Notes: generated from the sequence alone by a model not told the origin. A stretch of DNA of 64,000 nt from Aquilaria yunnanensis (GCA_039654915.1 CM077593.1:78720501-78784500); one strand, 5' to 3'. Positions 23,352 to 36,640 are shown, numbered from the stretch's first letter. Translations and numbers: made by a program.

Positions 23352-25383
23352 TTAACCACTTAACATCTGATCTAATATAGAATTGTAAGCCGGTCTTCTA
23401 AGCATGGCATTGTATGATGACGGCAAATCAAAGACTAAGAATTCTGAAGTGTAAGAGTCACAAGTAACCTTCCTATTTTTGTTTGTACCCATTAGCATAA
23501 AAGGAAACTTGATCGTTCCAAGTGTCTGGACTTCCTCTTTTCCAACCCCAAATGTAGGGGACAAAGAAAATTTTCTAACTTTGATTTTCGTTAACAAATC
23601 AACAAAAAGGACATTGGAGTTGGATCTAGTGTAAAAATACACCCTTTACACATCAAAATTGTTAATACTGGCCATAATCTGTATAGGATCCATATGGGGT
23701 ACGAGGACTCGGGACCCATCGGGCTTCATTAGAACATTTCCAGGGTTGACTACCTCCAGCTGGGCGATGTCGTGTCCCTACTACTTTCGAGTCATTGAGG
23801 ATTTTCTTTTAGTGATCTTGTGTATGACCCCTACTTGGGGTTCAATGTTCCTATGGTCCCTTAGGAGGGATCTCTATCTCTTTTGCCGTTGTCTTCTATC
23901 ACGGTCATCATCATCATCCTTTATTCAACGTCATTCATCTCGCCTTTGATTGGGGGATTGTGGCATAACCTTCAATTTTCCTACTTGGATCATCTCCTCA
24001 AGAAGTCTCTTCAGCTACCAACAATCCTCTTTGGCATGCCTTTTGTCTTTGTGGTACCTACAGTACTTTTTCATATCCTACTTGTTTAAGGTTATATTGG
24101 TGGGCACCCACCTGGGCACCTAGTTCTTCTTTTCCAAGGCATAGAGGATATTTGACCTTGTTTCCCTTAGGGGCGGCAGGACTTGGTCTATCGGTAAGGC
24201 TTCCACCACACACCTATTTCTCTTTCTAGGAATAGATCTACCTTTTCTGGCCTTAGGTTGTTCCTTTTGCACTACTGGCCAATTAAGCTCTTTTGAATCC
24301 ACGTACCGGGTAACTTGATCAAGGAATTCTTCTATGTCCCTTACAGGGTTTTCATGAAGGTCCCAAGCTAGTTTTGAGTTCTGTGATATGCCTTGAATAA
24401 TGGCTACCAGGTGTAATCCGTGTGACAAATCTTGTACCTATATCGCCTCAGCATTAAACCTTCGCCTAGAGTCCCTCAAAGACTCATCTCAAGCTTACCA
24501 TATCCTCAATAGATGGGCCACCATCTTGGGGGTCAACCTACTTCCCAGGACGTGGTAAAGAAATGTTTGGGAAAAGTCTTTGAACGAGTGGAAGTGATGG
24601 CCCCTATTAGTCCTGAACAAGAAGATGGTAGTTCCCGTCAGCGTAGAGCTAAAGGCCCTACACATGATTGCATCAGAAGTGCGTTCCAACCTCATGAATG
24701 CGATAATCCCTTTACAGATGGTTAGCTAGGTCCGTAAAGGCTTCATACAGGTTACCCTTTGGCATATGAAACCCATCAAAGGTTAGGGAGTTGATTATTT
24801 CATCTATGAAAGGTTGGAGCCACATGTATTCAATGTTAATGGTAGAATTTGAACCTACCCTTATGGGCTTAGGAATTTTCATGCGTTGCTCCATCTGATC
24901 TAACTTTTGCAGAATAACGTTTACATCACTATCAGTGGAGCCATTGAATTGCCCTAGTGATACGAGTAGGTCGATCGTTGTAGCCTTCACAGGTAGGCCC
25001 TAAGGAAGGACATATCAAGGTTTGTCCAGCACCAAATGGCTTTCAGTGAACTCTATAAGGTCCTTGACAAGGCCCTTCAAATCTCCTGTTGGACAGTTGT
25101 CTTTAGTTGCTCAAACAAAGTGTGTTAGAGAGTCTGAAATTGATCTTCATCTAGCGATGCAAGACACTTCCCTTTGCTGGGGGTATCTTTGTCGAGCTGA
25201 GGGCTCCTCTACGTTAACTCTATGATTTGTCTCCTAATTCAAAGTTCCTTTGGACCTTGCAGGCCAACTAGTCTAATCCCTATAATGGTTTTCATGGTCA
25301 TTTCCTAGCTGGTCCTGAGTATCCATATGAGATCTTTATGTGTTCATCATGTTTCCCACAAATGGTACCAAATTGATAGTCAA
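23352..25383 (-). pseudogene. Gag-protease remnant of a Tat-like Gypsy element, antisense
   Basis: On the minus strand from right to left: a PBS-like block (25373-25353, reading GGTACCATTTGTGGGAAA), gag N-terminal islands (24990-24712), gag centre (24428-24120, with HLVAIIQGIS and PVRDIEEFLDQVTRYV), and a protease-linked segment (23642-23352, with FPFMLMGTN and DLPSSYNAMLRRP). The same protein blocks, with small changes, occur in the plus-strand element at 27-37 kb. They are therefore one family. RT, RNase H and integrase are absent here. Confidence 0.8.
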
Positions 25384-25800
25384 AGGTGGCTGTGTGGGCG
25401 TGGCCCAATATCTTGATATATGTTAGATAGAATCCTACATACAAAGACAACATCAGAGCCCCAAGATGTGTTATCTGAGAAAACCCTCTAACAATCAAGT
25501 CAGCTTTTGGTAGATGGAGAAGAGTAGCACAGTGCTCAATAGAAATATTATATCTCAAAATTGGTGAATGGGCTAGTTCATATAGCTGAAGGAAGATTTG
25601 CAGGATGAAAATCCTTCAATTAGACTTGTAATCTTAGGATTCTATTTCCATATTGGGTAGGTTTTTTCTTTCAGCCTACTGGGCCTCTTATCTTGGGCCC
25701 ATCCTTCATGGATCTATCTTTTATAGGCCTTCAAGTTGGGCCTATACCCTACTAAAAAATTTTTAGGGACCCAAGAAATTACCTCTATTGAGAACATTCA
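25374..25800 (-). mobile_element. 5' LTR of the antisense Tat-like fragment
   Basis: This follows the PBS-like block and matches the LTR fragment at 21470-21634. The part from 25620 onward has paired GGGCC motifs and no coding frame. The outer border is uncertain. Confidence 0.55.
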
Positions 25801-25803
25801 AAG

Positions 25804-25876
25804 GACTTAAACTATTTATTAAGACACTACTCATGGTTAACAAAGACTTAAACTATTTATTAAGACACTACTCGTG
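25804..25876 (+). repeat. 41-bp tandem duplication
   Basis: A unit beginning GACTTAAACTATTTATTAAG occurs at 25804 and again at 25845 with one or two substitutions. Confidence 0.9.
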
Positions 25877-26219
25877 GTTGATGAAGGTTTTGGTTAGTTT
25901 AGTTTCTTCTTTATATCTTACTCATTTTCCATAAACACCTTTTGATGTATGACTTCTGACAAATTGTGAAGTAGTCAAGCCTCAATATGGTACAATCCCA
26001 CTGTCATGTTTGATTTCAGTAGCTCTTTGGTTCCTAAGGAAAGCGTGGAATGCTTGGGTTTTTAAGCAAAATTTGGAAACTCCCTAATAAATTATCTGGA
26101 AAGTTCACACTTAGACTGTGTGGTACGCAATGTAAATGGGGATAGATTCTTGGATTTTCCATGACCATGATTCCTTATTCTACTTTGCCAACAGAATCAC
26201 TTAAAAGGCCTTTGAATTG

Positions 26220-26550
26220 TGGATTAATGTGAGATTGGCGATGTTGTTGTTTGGAAAAACTCAACTGTATCTATTAATGAAGCAGTCATTAGAAAGTCAT
26301 CCTTACTGTGAGATTATTCTTGATTGCAAAGCTTTTATAGATTGATTCACTATAGTTGATTTTACATGTTATGAGAGAAGGAAATGCTTGTGCCAATTTT
26401 ATGGCTTCTTATGAGTACTCGCATTACAAAGGAGCAATATTTTGGTTGTATTCATTGGCAAGATTAAACTACTTGTTTGGTGCTGATCAATACACATACT
26501 GCTTTTATTTATCTCTAATATTCTTTTGCCCTTCCTCCTTTTTATAAAAA
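26220..26550 (+). pseudogene. LINE RNase H remnant
   Basis: Islands read DCKAF in one frame and VMREGNACANFMASY in another. These correspond to the end of the RNase H-like domain that closes many plant non-LTR retrotransposon proteins (H-x-x-RE-N-x-CAD-x-LA). Frames are broken and the Asp after Ala is lost. The flanks 25880-26220 and 26550-27078 show nothing I can name. Confidence 0.5.
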
Positions 26551-27078
26551 TAAAAAATGTTGCTCCTAAGGTTATACTTTTGTAAAATTACATTGTTTAT
26601 CATTATCAATAGTGTAACACTATCAAGACCTCAATGAATTTGGAATAAAATGAAAATATTGACACGATAAAGCTTTCATTTGCAGCTTGGTAACGAAGAA
26701 TGAATTTGAGACAAAAATTCTACCAAGCTTAAGTAGTAAAGGTGAAATTGACCACTTAAAAGTTAAATCCAACTATACATAAAATAGAACTAGATGTTGT
26801 CACAAAATTGATTTAGAGTAGAACTAGCTTTGTTCTCAACCTTGTCATGTGTTTTCTAAACAATGAGTTCGAGTTGATTCTAGAAAATATGTTGAGGAAA
26901 TATGAATCATTCGAGTTTAAAAAGCCACCAAAGTTTTAAAAAAACCATACTTACCAATTTTTCCTGTTTGAGACCAAAGGTTTTAAAAGAAGACTCATTT
27001 TTCATAACAACATTTTACTTTAATGGCATTTTTGCTACATATTCCTTAGTTTAGGTATAGAATTTCAAGGTTAATAAT

Positions 27079-27484
27079 AATAATGGTAACATGTTGGCCC
27101 ACACATGGCCCACAATGAATAAAGCCATGTTAAGAAGGTTGGCAATAAGACACAATGAGCCTAGCTTTAAACGAACCAAAGAGGAAATCCAATAAAGATC
27201 AAAGCAGAATCTCTTAATTACAGGATAATTCCCATTCAAAAGTGATCTATTTGGATCTCCCATAGCTATATAAGCTTTCTTCACCAATACTGAGGTTCAA
27301 AGAATTCACCTAGCATCCCATACTTTTACTATTATCGAAACTGACTTGATCGTCAAAGGTTTTCCCTCAAGAAAAATATCCCAGGGCTCTGACGTTGTCT
27401 TTAGTTGTAGGATCTCTAGTTCATCACCCACTAAAGCTTTTGAGTCAGCTCAACTCGGTTCATATGATCCCACTTTAACTATTA
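27079..27484 (+). repeat. 5' LTR of the Tat-type element
   Basis: It aligns along its whole length with 36655-37061, from GGTAACAT through CACTTTAACTAT. It contains a TATA-like box (CTATATAAG near 27266) about 75 bp before the CTGACTTGATCGTC motif, consistent with an LTR promoter. Confidence 0.85.
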
Positions 27485-27485
27485 A

Positions 27486-27503
27486 CTTCGCGTCATCTGT
27501 GGG
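27486..27503 (+). other. Primer-binding-site-like sequence of the Tat-type element
   Basis: The sequence CTTCGCGTCATCTGTGGG directly follows the 5' LTR. It resembles the TTTGGCGCCATCTGTGGGAA block found just inside the 5' LTR of many plant Tat elements. Confidence 0.6.
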
Positions 27504-27599
27504 AAAATTACAAATACTAGAAGGTTTTGTATAGATCAAGACTTGTAAGGAAATGAGCATGAAAGCCAGCTTACAGAATCGACCAATCATCTAGAAAAG

Positions 27600-29440
27600 T
27601 CCATGGGACCACAAACTGAAAAAACAGTTCAAAAGGTCAAAGGAGATGAGCCTTAAGCACCATGAAGGGACCCCCGCAAGGGAACAGTCCTGCCCCCTAT
27701 ACGAAATCATTTTCAGGCACTCTAACATGCTCTCTAAGTAGTTAAAAACAACCATCCAACAGAAGATATAGAGGGCCTTGCCAAGGGTGCCCAAAGAGGC
27801 TATCGAGATCCATTGAGCTCCCGACAAACCTTAATTGGTCCCCTATCGAGATCCACCACTATATGTTCCCCAAGGGAACCTTAAGCATCACAAGGGCACT
27901 TTGATGACCTTGTTGGTAGTGACATAAGCTCCATCCTACAAAGGCTGGATTAAATGGAGTAGTGTATAAGAGTACCTAAACATCCTATAATAGGATCTAG
28001 CCCCACCATCGATATCAAGTGCATGTGGCTTTAACCATCCATGAATGATATCATCAATGCTCCTACTCTTAATGGCTTCAGGATACCAAAAATTTGCCTT
28101 ACAGACCCCATCAATCATTTTTAGTGATGCATCACCTCTATGCAGCTTGAAAGAGCTTCGAATGCTATTATATACGGGGTGTTTAGTTTAAGATTAACAT
28201 GAGCAGTAGCTTCTTGGCTTGGTACCAACAAAGGCTGACACTTCCAATCTTTCAAAAACATCTCTTAGGCATTCCTTTGCCATTTTCCAGGAAGTAGGCC
28301 TACCCCCAAGACTGTGGCTCACTTGCTAAAGATACGACAGGGAAAGGTTAAGTCCCTAAAGGACTGTATGCGAAGTTTTAATGTTGAAGCACTACAGGTA
28401 CAAGATTCATCACCAAAACTTCATTTGGTAGCCATAACTCAGGGACTATCAAAGGATTCTAGATTGGTGTTGGACCTATATGAAAACCTTGTTAGGAACA
28501 TAGAAGAGCTTGTTGATCGAGCTACTTGGTATATACATGTGGAAGAACTTAATCGAACTACAATACAAAAGGAACAACCAAGACTTCAGGAGGGTGGATG
28601 TTTTTAAAGAGAAGTAACTGTGTCAAGTTGTCATGACTAGACCCAGTTTTACAATTAGCAAGGGAAAAAAGGATGAACATTCCATACACCTTGGAAAGGA
28701 AAATTCAAGTACCTAAATGGTCATTGTCAATGGGCCCCGTGAACAAGAAAGACTTGAAAAAGTATTATCAGTACCACAAGGACAAGGGCTCATTGAGAAA
28801 ATGATTCAAGTGGAGAAGTTAAAGGAGTACCTGGTTAGGGCAGCATCTCCTTGTCAAAGACAATAAGAGAGGCCCCAATGAAAGGATGGGGATGAGGATC
28901 ACGATAAGGGACGATGGCAGGAGAGACCTCAGTTCGCCTAGAGACAATTATAGAAATCATGGACTGCCCACTAGAGTCATACATATAGTTACTGAGAGGG
29001 AGTCTTCTGCAGCCCAAAAGCAACAAGAGCATAAGATCACCCAGTTAAAAGTAGTTGATCCAGCAATGTCTTAGCTAGACCAGATGGATCTCTTATATTG
29101 GTCCTTCATGTAGAACCAATCATCATCACAGCCGTAATCAATAATTTCAATGTTGAAAGGGTTTACCTAGATATGGGAACCAACTCCAACGTTTTCTCCA
29201 CTGACTTATTGGAAAAAAATCAAAGTTAGAAAATCTTTATTAACTCTAATTTTAGGGCCCGCATATGAAGTTAGGATAGATGAAGTGCCAACATTCGAGA
29301 TGGTCAGGCTGTTTCTCATGCTAATGGGCACTGAAGAGGATGGAAAGACCATATGTGACTTCTATACATCTAAACTCTTGATTTTGGACATACCATCATC
29401 ATACAATGTTATACTTGGAAGACTTGCATAGGCTATTGAT
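27600..29440 (+). pseudogene. Gag and protease remnant of the Tat-type element
   Basis: 28314-28607 keeps an open 97-codon gag piece with HLVAITQGLSKDSRL and LVRNIEELVDRATWYI. It corresponds residue for residue with the antisense fragment at 24428-24120. The protease region has YLDMGTNSNVFSTDLL, where D-[ST]-G is expected, then IPSSYNVILGR. Stops break the frame between blocks. Confidence 0.8.
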
Positions 29441-29499
29441 GATCTTTGTGACTCTTATAGGAGACGTTATTATGTATTTAGAGGCCTCAATATGACAAA

Positions 29500-30310
29500 T
29501 TTATGTGGCCAACTTACGAGGCCCAAGAAATGATAAACAAGGTTTGCTAGACCCGAAAATGAGGAAAGAACAATTTTATGATAATGGGCTTAGGTCTTCT
29601 AATGACATGCCAGGAATAGATCCTGTTATCTTCACTTATAAGCTACAAGTTAACTTCTCTGCTCAACCAGTCCAACTAAAGAAGCAAAATATGGCATTAG
29701 AGAGAAGAGACTTGATCAAGAAAGAAGTTAAAAGATTATTAAAAGCTAGGATCATCTGAGAAGTACGATATGCTGAGTGGCTCATAAATGTGGTTCTTGT
29801 GAAGAAAAAAATAGGGAATGCTATATATGTGTGTCAGTTAAACAAACCTAAATAACGCCTGTCCTAAGGATCCTTATCCATTGCGTCTATAGCCAATTGG
29901 TTGATGCCATCATGGAGTTCAAGATTTTATCCTTTATGAAAGCCTTTAGTAGCTATCACCAGATCTAGATGGATCCTAAGGATGAAAAGAAGACAACTTT
30001 CACCAGAGGAGAAGCTGTGTATTATTATCACAAGATACCCTTTGACCTAAAAAACACAAGATCACCTACCAGGGACTCATGAATAAAATCATTTTTGAAC
30101 AATTGGGGCAGAACATGGAAGTATACGTAGACAATATAAGTATCAAAAGTAGGGTGATAGACCGTCGCTTCGACGACTTACTTAAAACCTTCTAAAGAAT
30201 GAGGTAATTTACTATGAGATTAAATCCCCAAAAATAACCTTTTAGGGTAGGTGTAGGAAAGTTTCTTGGTTATATGGTCTTTGAAAGAATGATTGATGCA
30301 AACCTAAATA
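29500..30310 (+). pseudogene. Reverse transcriptase remnant of the Tat-type element
   Basis: 29505-29759 is open with QKKEV-like RT leader (DLIKKEVKRLLKARII), then broken frames. The catalytic box at 30118-30140 reads EVYVDNISIKS. The second Asp of the YVDD box is Asn, which would abolish polymerase activity even without the stops. Confidence 0.75.
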
Positions 30311-30439
30311 AAATAAAAAGCAATACTAGCAGCCCTAGAATGCTTCGTTTCCTACTTTAGGGACCATTACTGACCTGTCTTTTGAATACTTAAGGGAGTG
30401 GCGGTGTTCAAGTAAATGGAGGAGTGCCATGAAGCCCTT

Positions 30440-31260
30440 AAGTAAATCAAGGAATACTTACAATGGCACCTTACGTTAAAACAACCAAAGCCTGGCAAAC
30501 CCCTTGTCTTGTACCTAGCTATGACAGAAGGCTCGATCAGTGCTGTTCTCATAAAAGACCAAGGTTCTAAGCAATGACATGTGTACTACATTAGCAAAAC
30601 CGTTCAATGACCCTTTTTTAGAAGGCTATCTTTTCCCTAGTAGTAGCATCTAGAAAGTTGAGGCTTATTTTTGGATGTACAAGATCATCATGAGAATATA
30701 ATTACCCTTCAGAGACATCCTTTAAAAATCATATCAACCTAAAAGGCTAGCTAAATGGTGTATTGAGTTAGGAGAACTCAACATCTTGTATGAGCCTCGG
30801 GGAGCGATCAAAGCTCAAGTATTGGCTAATTTTGTTGCAAAAATGATACCTGTGGAAACGAGTGAAAAAAAAAAGTGATCACATGATATCCTGCCTTGGG
30901 ATATGTAAACTGATGGAGCCTTAGGACCTAAATATCAAGGTGTGGGGGTTGTATTACAAGGCCACTTGGTATGGAAGCCATACTCAGAATAAAGTTCCAA
31001 TTCATGGTTACCAATAACATAGTTGAATATGAATGCCTTTTAGCTAGGCTACAGATGGCTAGTCAAGCGGGGGTACAATGCCTGCAAGTATATAGCAACT
31101 CCCAATTGGCTGTGGATCAAGCCATTCAAGTTTTACTGGCTAGGGACTCAACTTTATGTAAGTACTTAAACTTGGTTAAAAATTTAATGAAGGCATTTGA
31201 CCTCTTTTATGCCTAGAAGATTCTGAGGGTCTAGAATATGATCGTCAATGCCCTATCGAA
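30440..31260 (+). pseudogene. Tandem RNase H domains (Ty3-type and second RNase H)
   Basis: The first RNase H shows KPLVLYLAMTEGSISAVLI and then LAKWCIELGELNILYEPRG. The second shows DGALGPK and, in the open piece 30971-31216, NNIVEYECLLARLQMASQAG and LQVYSNSQLAVDQ. In this domain the usual Asp of YSDSQL is Asn. Two RNase H domains in tandem are the marker of the Tat lineage. Confidence 0.75.
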
Positions 31261-31399
31261 AGGTCAAGAAGAGGCTTTGATGAAAGAGCTAATGGAACCA
31301 TCAATTTACTTACGAGACTAGCCCACCCTCATGAATGACTAGAGATAGCCAATACGATTCTATCTAAATACTGGGACCCTGAGTGGGATGCCCAAAGAA

Positions 31400-32330
31400 T
31401 GAAGGAAAACAAGAATACGACCAAGAAGATTCATTATTATAGGAGGGGAATTGTATAGGTGAGGGTTCGCTTTCCCCTACAATGATGCCTGACTTCCTAA
31501 GAAAGGCAGCACGTCCTCAATAAAATCCATCAAGGAGATTGTAGAGCGCATATTGACGTTGATTCCCTGGCCCACAAGACTTTGACGTAGGAATATTTTT
31601 TGCCTACAATTTGAGAAAATGCTAGAAGATTTGTCCAACGATGCTACTTCTGCCGACTTAACTCTTGGATATAGAGATTGCTATCCTCCCGCACCTAGCT
31701 TGCCACTGACCCCTGGCCCCTCACTATATGGGGCCTTGACCTAATTAGAGCGCTCCTTATGGACCATAAACAAGTGAAGTATTACATTGTAGCCATTGAC
31801 TGCTTCATTAATTAGGTGAAGGCAGAACCACTAGTAACGATAATGACCCTTCAAATTATAAAATTCCTATAAAGCAACATAATTTGTTGATTCGACTACC
31901 CTCTGGCCATCGTCATAGATAAAGGTAAGCAATTTGATAACTAGTAAGCGTGCAAAAAAAAAAAGGGTATCAACCTCTACTTTGTGCCCATGGCCTATCC
32001 AAAATAAAACGGAGCAAGTTAAGGTCACCAACAGGACCATAAAACAAGGAGTGCAAAACAGGCTGGATGAAGCCAAGGGATAATGGGCAGAGGAGTTGTC
32101 TAGCATTCTCTGGGACTACAAATGATGCCACAAAGGTTAACTAGAAGAAGCCCTTTCACTATGATTTATGGAATGGAGACACTCATACATTTATAAATTG
32201 CACACCCCACTTTATAGATCCAGGCATTTAATTTTGAATAGAACAAAAAATCATTGGCAGACTAAACCTCTCAGAAGAATTGAGGGAAGATGCTTAAGTC
32301 CGTATAAGAGCTTTAAAGCAGAGAATGACT
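31400..32330 (+). pseudogene. Integrase remnant of the Tat-type element
   Basis: Pieces in several frames read VLNKIHQGDCRAH (HHCC region), CYFCRLN (zinc-ligand Cys pair), and WGLDLIRAL followed by YYIVAIDCFIN with VKAEPL (first two Asp of the DDE core). The third catalytic residue region near 32000 is frame-broken. Confidence 0.7.
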
Positions 32331-33349
32331 TTAGCCCACCATGGGAAAATTAAAAAAAAAAAAAAAGCGATAGGAGTAAGAGGCATAGCCCTTCTTAAAG
32401 TTGAACAAGTCTAGGATATGAGAACTAAGATAAAATTGAGGCAAGAATAAAGGTCATCAAATTGATGGATTCTGAGGGTAGGACAATACCTAGGCCCTAC
32501 CACTCTGATAACTTGCATCCTTACTTTGTGTGAATAATTCAATTTAATAAAAGCATTAATCCTTTCTTCACATTTAGTCCTGTAAGTAAATCTCGATGAA
32601 TCGACATACAAACATAATGTTACAAGTACCGAATTTCTTGATTCATAATTGATGAGTCCTTTATAGGGCATTTAAAACCTAAGGTTACATAGCGGCCCTA
32701 GCCCAGTTTAAGATTTGTGAAACACCAAAAGAAAGCCTTTGGATGAGGCCAGCCACTGGAGAAGTGACCATAAGAATTATTTGAGGCTCAGCCAAATTAG
32801 TAACAACTATGGCAAGGGATGCACAAATAAAAAATGATAGCTAACTTAGAGAAACAGACAGAGAAGAGAAACAGACAGAGAAGTAAAAAAAAAACTTCTT
32901 TAACTCTATCCAAATAGTTACAAAAAATCCTTTAAAAAATTAGAATGCATGACTTAGACATGGGACCAAATAAGTCAATTGCTAGTAAGAATGATTATTG
33001 GTGCGAACGTATGAGTGGGAAGCATGAATGGTATACAGATGTGATGGAGCTCGTAGAAGTAGCGTCTACCTACCCCAGGGGCTTGTAAAAGTATCCTTTG
33101 CTAACCTTCGAATCGATCAAATACAATAGGTACTTTCACAAACCTCAAGAAGTTGGCCATTAAACAAGGAACTGGTGGCAATGACACTTAAAATTCATTT
33201 GTGATAGGAGCCTCCTTGGTATCTGTTGCCACCGAGTCTTCCTTATAGGGTGCTACTCCCATCATCTTATCCTTTCTAGCACGCGTCAAAGTTTAGACCT
33301 AAATCTGCATATGCGGAAAAGAAGGATATATATAGGTTTGGATACCTCT

Positions 33350-35865
33350 GCTCGACCTAGAAGTGGTAAGAGAAGAAGCCATCTTTGAATTCCTTAAAGG
33401 CACCCTTACTAAGCCCCCTCTCTAAGCCTCTAGTGGCCAACACAAGTTTTTTAACATGGGCATTGGGCTTGTTGTGAAGATCTTGGTGTGCTTTTTTTGC
33501 ACACCAAGTGATCCCACTGAACCGCTTGATTCGATCAACCAAAGAAAGAGGAATGATGGAAAATGAACTAGGCCGCCATTGTGAACCAACGGGCCCAGCT
33601 GAAAGCTAACTTTGACGGCCAACATTTTTTTCTCAGCAGCTTCTAGATGAGCCTTTAACCAATAGGCATCGGGAAGGAAAAAACCTATCTCTTCTCATCC
33701 TTGTGAAGGTTTTTCGCCAACTCCCTAAGTTTCAGGACTTGCTTCTTAACAAGGTCATCCTACTTTTCCTTCTCCATCTTCATCGCCCTAAGCTTATTCA
33801 CCAGCATTCTTAAGTAGAGCGCTCTACCAATAGCTCTTTATTAAGTTCCACATTCGACGAATTAAAGCCATTAACCTATCTGGCTAGCATCAGCATCATC
33901 TTCTCTCTAGCAGTACACCTCTCTCTCCCCAATGGCATAAGTGATGGTTGCCACCTACGGTTAAAAAAGATTACAAAGGTGTGCTTACATGCACATCAAT
34001 GAAAAATAAATAGCATACTTGAAGAAGGCTAGCTACTTTATTCATCAATTGGGCACCGTCCCCCTCGTAGAGGATTGGTGGGACGATGTCAATCCCTAGG
34101 GGTCCTCGGAGCTTCCACGATGCAATAAGTAATGTCAATTCGATCATCTAAGATGGACTCGTCTAAGCCCACTTCTCACTGGGGATTAAACACTTGATGT
34201 GGTGGGATTCCCTTAAGCGCCAGACCATACTTTTGTGCCTGGCCCCATTTGACGACCAGGTTATGGGGCTTGAAGCAGTTGTCCACCTTATGAATTAAGG
34301 CGTACCTCTGGCAAGTGGGCCTTAAAGCCAACCCAACCAACTTGCCATCCTGAGGCCTTTTCTGGTATGAATTCCATTGGTATCATGAAGGGGGATGATG
34401 AAGAGGAGCCAATGCCATTTGTGATGAGGCTTCCGACATCTTCTATGACAAGGCCGGTGTGGAAGGGGGCCCACTTCCCCTAGAATGCTTTAAAATAAAA
34501 GCTGGATGAAATGATCCACAGTCAACATTGAATGACGCCAAGTCGACGCCCTCAAAGAAGGGAAAGTCATCAAGAGAACAGATCATATTGTCATCTATTG
34601 TTTGCAAAGCCTTAGCCTCATTTGAAGCCGAACAATGAAGCCTTTTTCAAACCAACTAAAATGCCTACCCCAGAGGAGACTCATCCATGTGCACCACTAT
34701 GGATGTTGACTTAAATGTGGGGGCTACAAAAAAGTCCTTTGAAGCCCCAGTGTCATGGGTTACTTTTATCGGTAGAATTTGAAGTTTCTAGGTGTCAACA
34801 AGCCTGTCAGCAATGTTCTCCAACTATTGCAAAAGCTCCGTGGCATGACTTCCTAGGGCTATAAGAAACTAAGAAATTTAGGATCATTTTGATAAGTGGA
34901 AACAAGAAGAGAAACACGTGAAGGCTATGACTTTCAAGATCTGCTAAACCTTATTAAACCCAAAAGGCCACGTCGTAGGATTCCACCTACAGTACCTTTT
35001 ACCCTGGAATCCATTTGACTGGATTCATAACCTCAGGGTAAGTCAAGTGGGCCCTATTGATTCTTGCCCACCTGAGCATCGTCTCTCCTATCTCCATGTA
35101 GGGGATTGGGAACCACTACACAAAGTTCTTATTCCCCACCACGGACTCCAACCATGTAAAGAGCCTGTTGCAAGCTCTGTGCCCTTTAGAGCCCTCGTAC
35201 AATGGAGACCACTGGACAAGGTCCTGTTGGGGGGTCACTGCAAACTCATAAAGGAAGCCCCACTTTGGCTCTTTCAAAGTGTAAAAGAATAGATCCTTCT
35301 AGTTGGCCCACGAGTCTTTGCAAGCAATGAAGGGAAAAGATTTATTCCCTCCTTGGTTGATAAAGGAGATGTGGAAGAAAAGTGAGTCCTACTTTAGTTC
35401 CGACATGTAAAATTGAAGGAAGACATCCAAGAAGGGGTCCACCTTGGCCATTCTACAATAAATGATAAAGGCATTGATATGGGTGAAGGAGTTCACAGTC
35501 AACTACTAGGGTGGAATCTGGTATTACTCGTAAAACAGTTCCAAGAAATGGTGGAGGGGAAACTGAAGCCTCGCTTGTAGCTGACCAACGAAGACCATGA
35601 GAACTTCGACCCTCGTATCACCACCAAGGTGACCCCCGTCTTCTAGTGCATGGGTTTCCTGCAACATGGCAACCACTCCATTGGGCCAATAATATTGTCT
35701 TAGGTTGGTGGCGAGAACTTCTTCTATGATAGATGACGTTGCCCCCCTTAATATAGGTACATTAGGAGTAAAAGGATCCTTAAAAGGACTCCCTTCTGCC
35801 ACTTTGCCAATAAGATGAAAAACATGGTTAGCCTCAGCCCTTGCTGACGACTTTAAAGATGCCAA
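33350..35865 (-). pseudogene. Antisense ORF region of the Tat-type element
   Basis: The longest open piece is 35865-35524 (113 codons, with YYWPNGVVAML and LQARLQFPLHHFLELF). It is followed on the same strand by many short islands interrupted by stops, reaching 33357. The strand is opposite to gag-pol. Tat-lineage elements such as Grande and Retand carry antisense ORFs of unknown role at this place, and the FPLHHFLELF type of motif is common in plant retroelement proteins of unknown function. The region is clearly no longer translatable. Homology to a named aORF is inference. Confidence 0.55.
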
Positions 35866-36640
35866 CTAGGGAAAAACTAGCTATAAGAAGCTAAGGGCTA
35901 CTATCAGTGAAGAACAGACTGGAAGAAAAAGAAAATAGATAATGTCACAAAAACCTATAGTAGAAGAGAAATGGAAACAAGCAAAACAACATGCACCCAA
36001 ACCATTATAGTAGAAATAAGTGAGAAAAGCCAAAAAGCCATTACCTGATCAAAGTAACTCACTCTAAAACAAGGAAGAAACTAGAAAGGAAAATCCAAGC
36101 AATGCCAGAGTAGGAACCTTAGATGAATGAATGTAGAAGTATCAAGAAGTGAAAATAAGCAAAGGTGGTGAAGTGGTAAAAATTAGGGGTAAAAAGCCTA
36201 CCCTATTTATAGAGGGAGACAGTACGGGTAACCACATAAAAAATTATCGTCATCTTTACGAACAATATTCAGACCTATAGCAAAAGGACACATGGCATGC
36301 TACAACTGCTAGAAAAGGCATAGGTTACTTCTCTGGTAAAGCATTTAATGGGCATTGCTTTGTCGCCTAACATAACATTTGAGCCTGCCATGTGATAGAT
36401 GAACTGTTGACACTAACTTGCTAAAATCCAACAACGTATGTGCATTTTCCTTAAGAAACTTTTTGAAAGAGTGGCATCATACCCCTTTTGAATACGGCGA
36501 TGTATGAAGGATTCTAGAATGATACAGATGGGCATCGTACTTCGACACAAAACAACAGAACGTCAAGTAAAATGTCCTAAATAAGTACATCAATGTGTTG
36601 ATCCCTCCTTGAAAATGCTAGACCCAAGCCTACATTTTTT

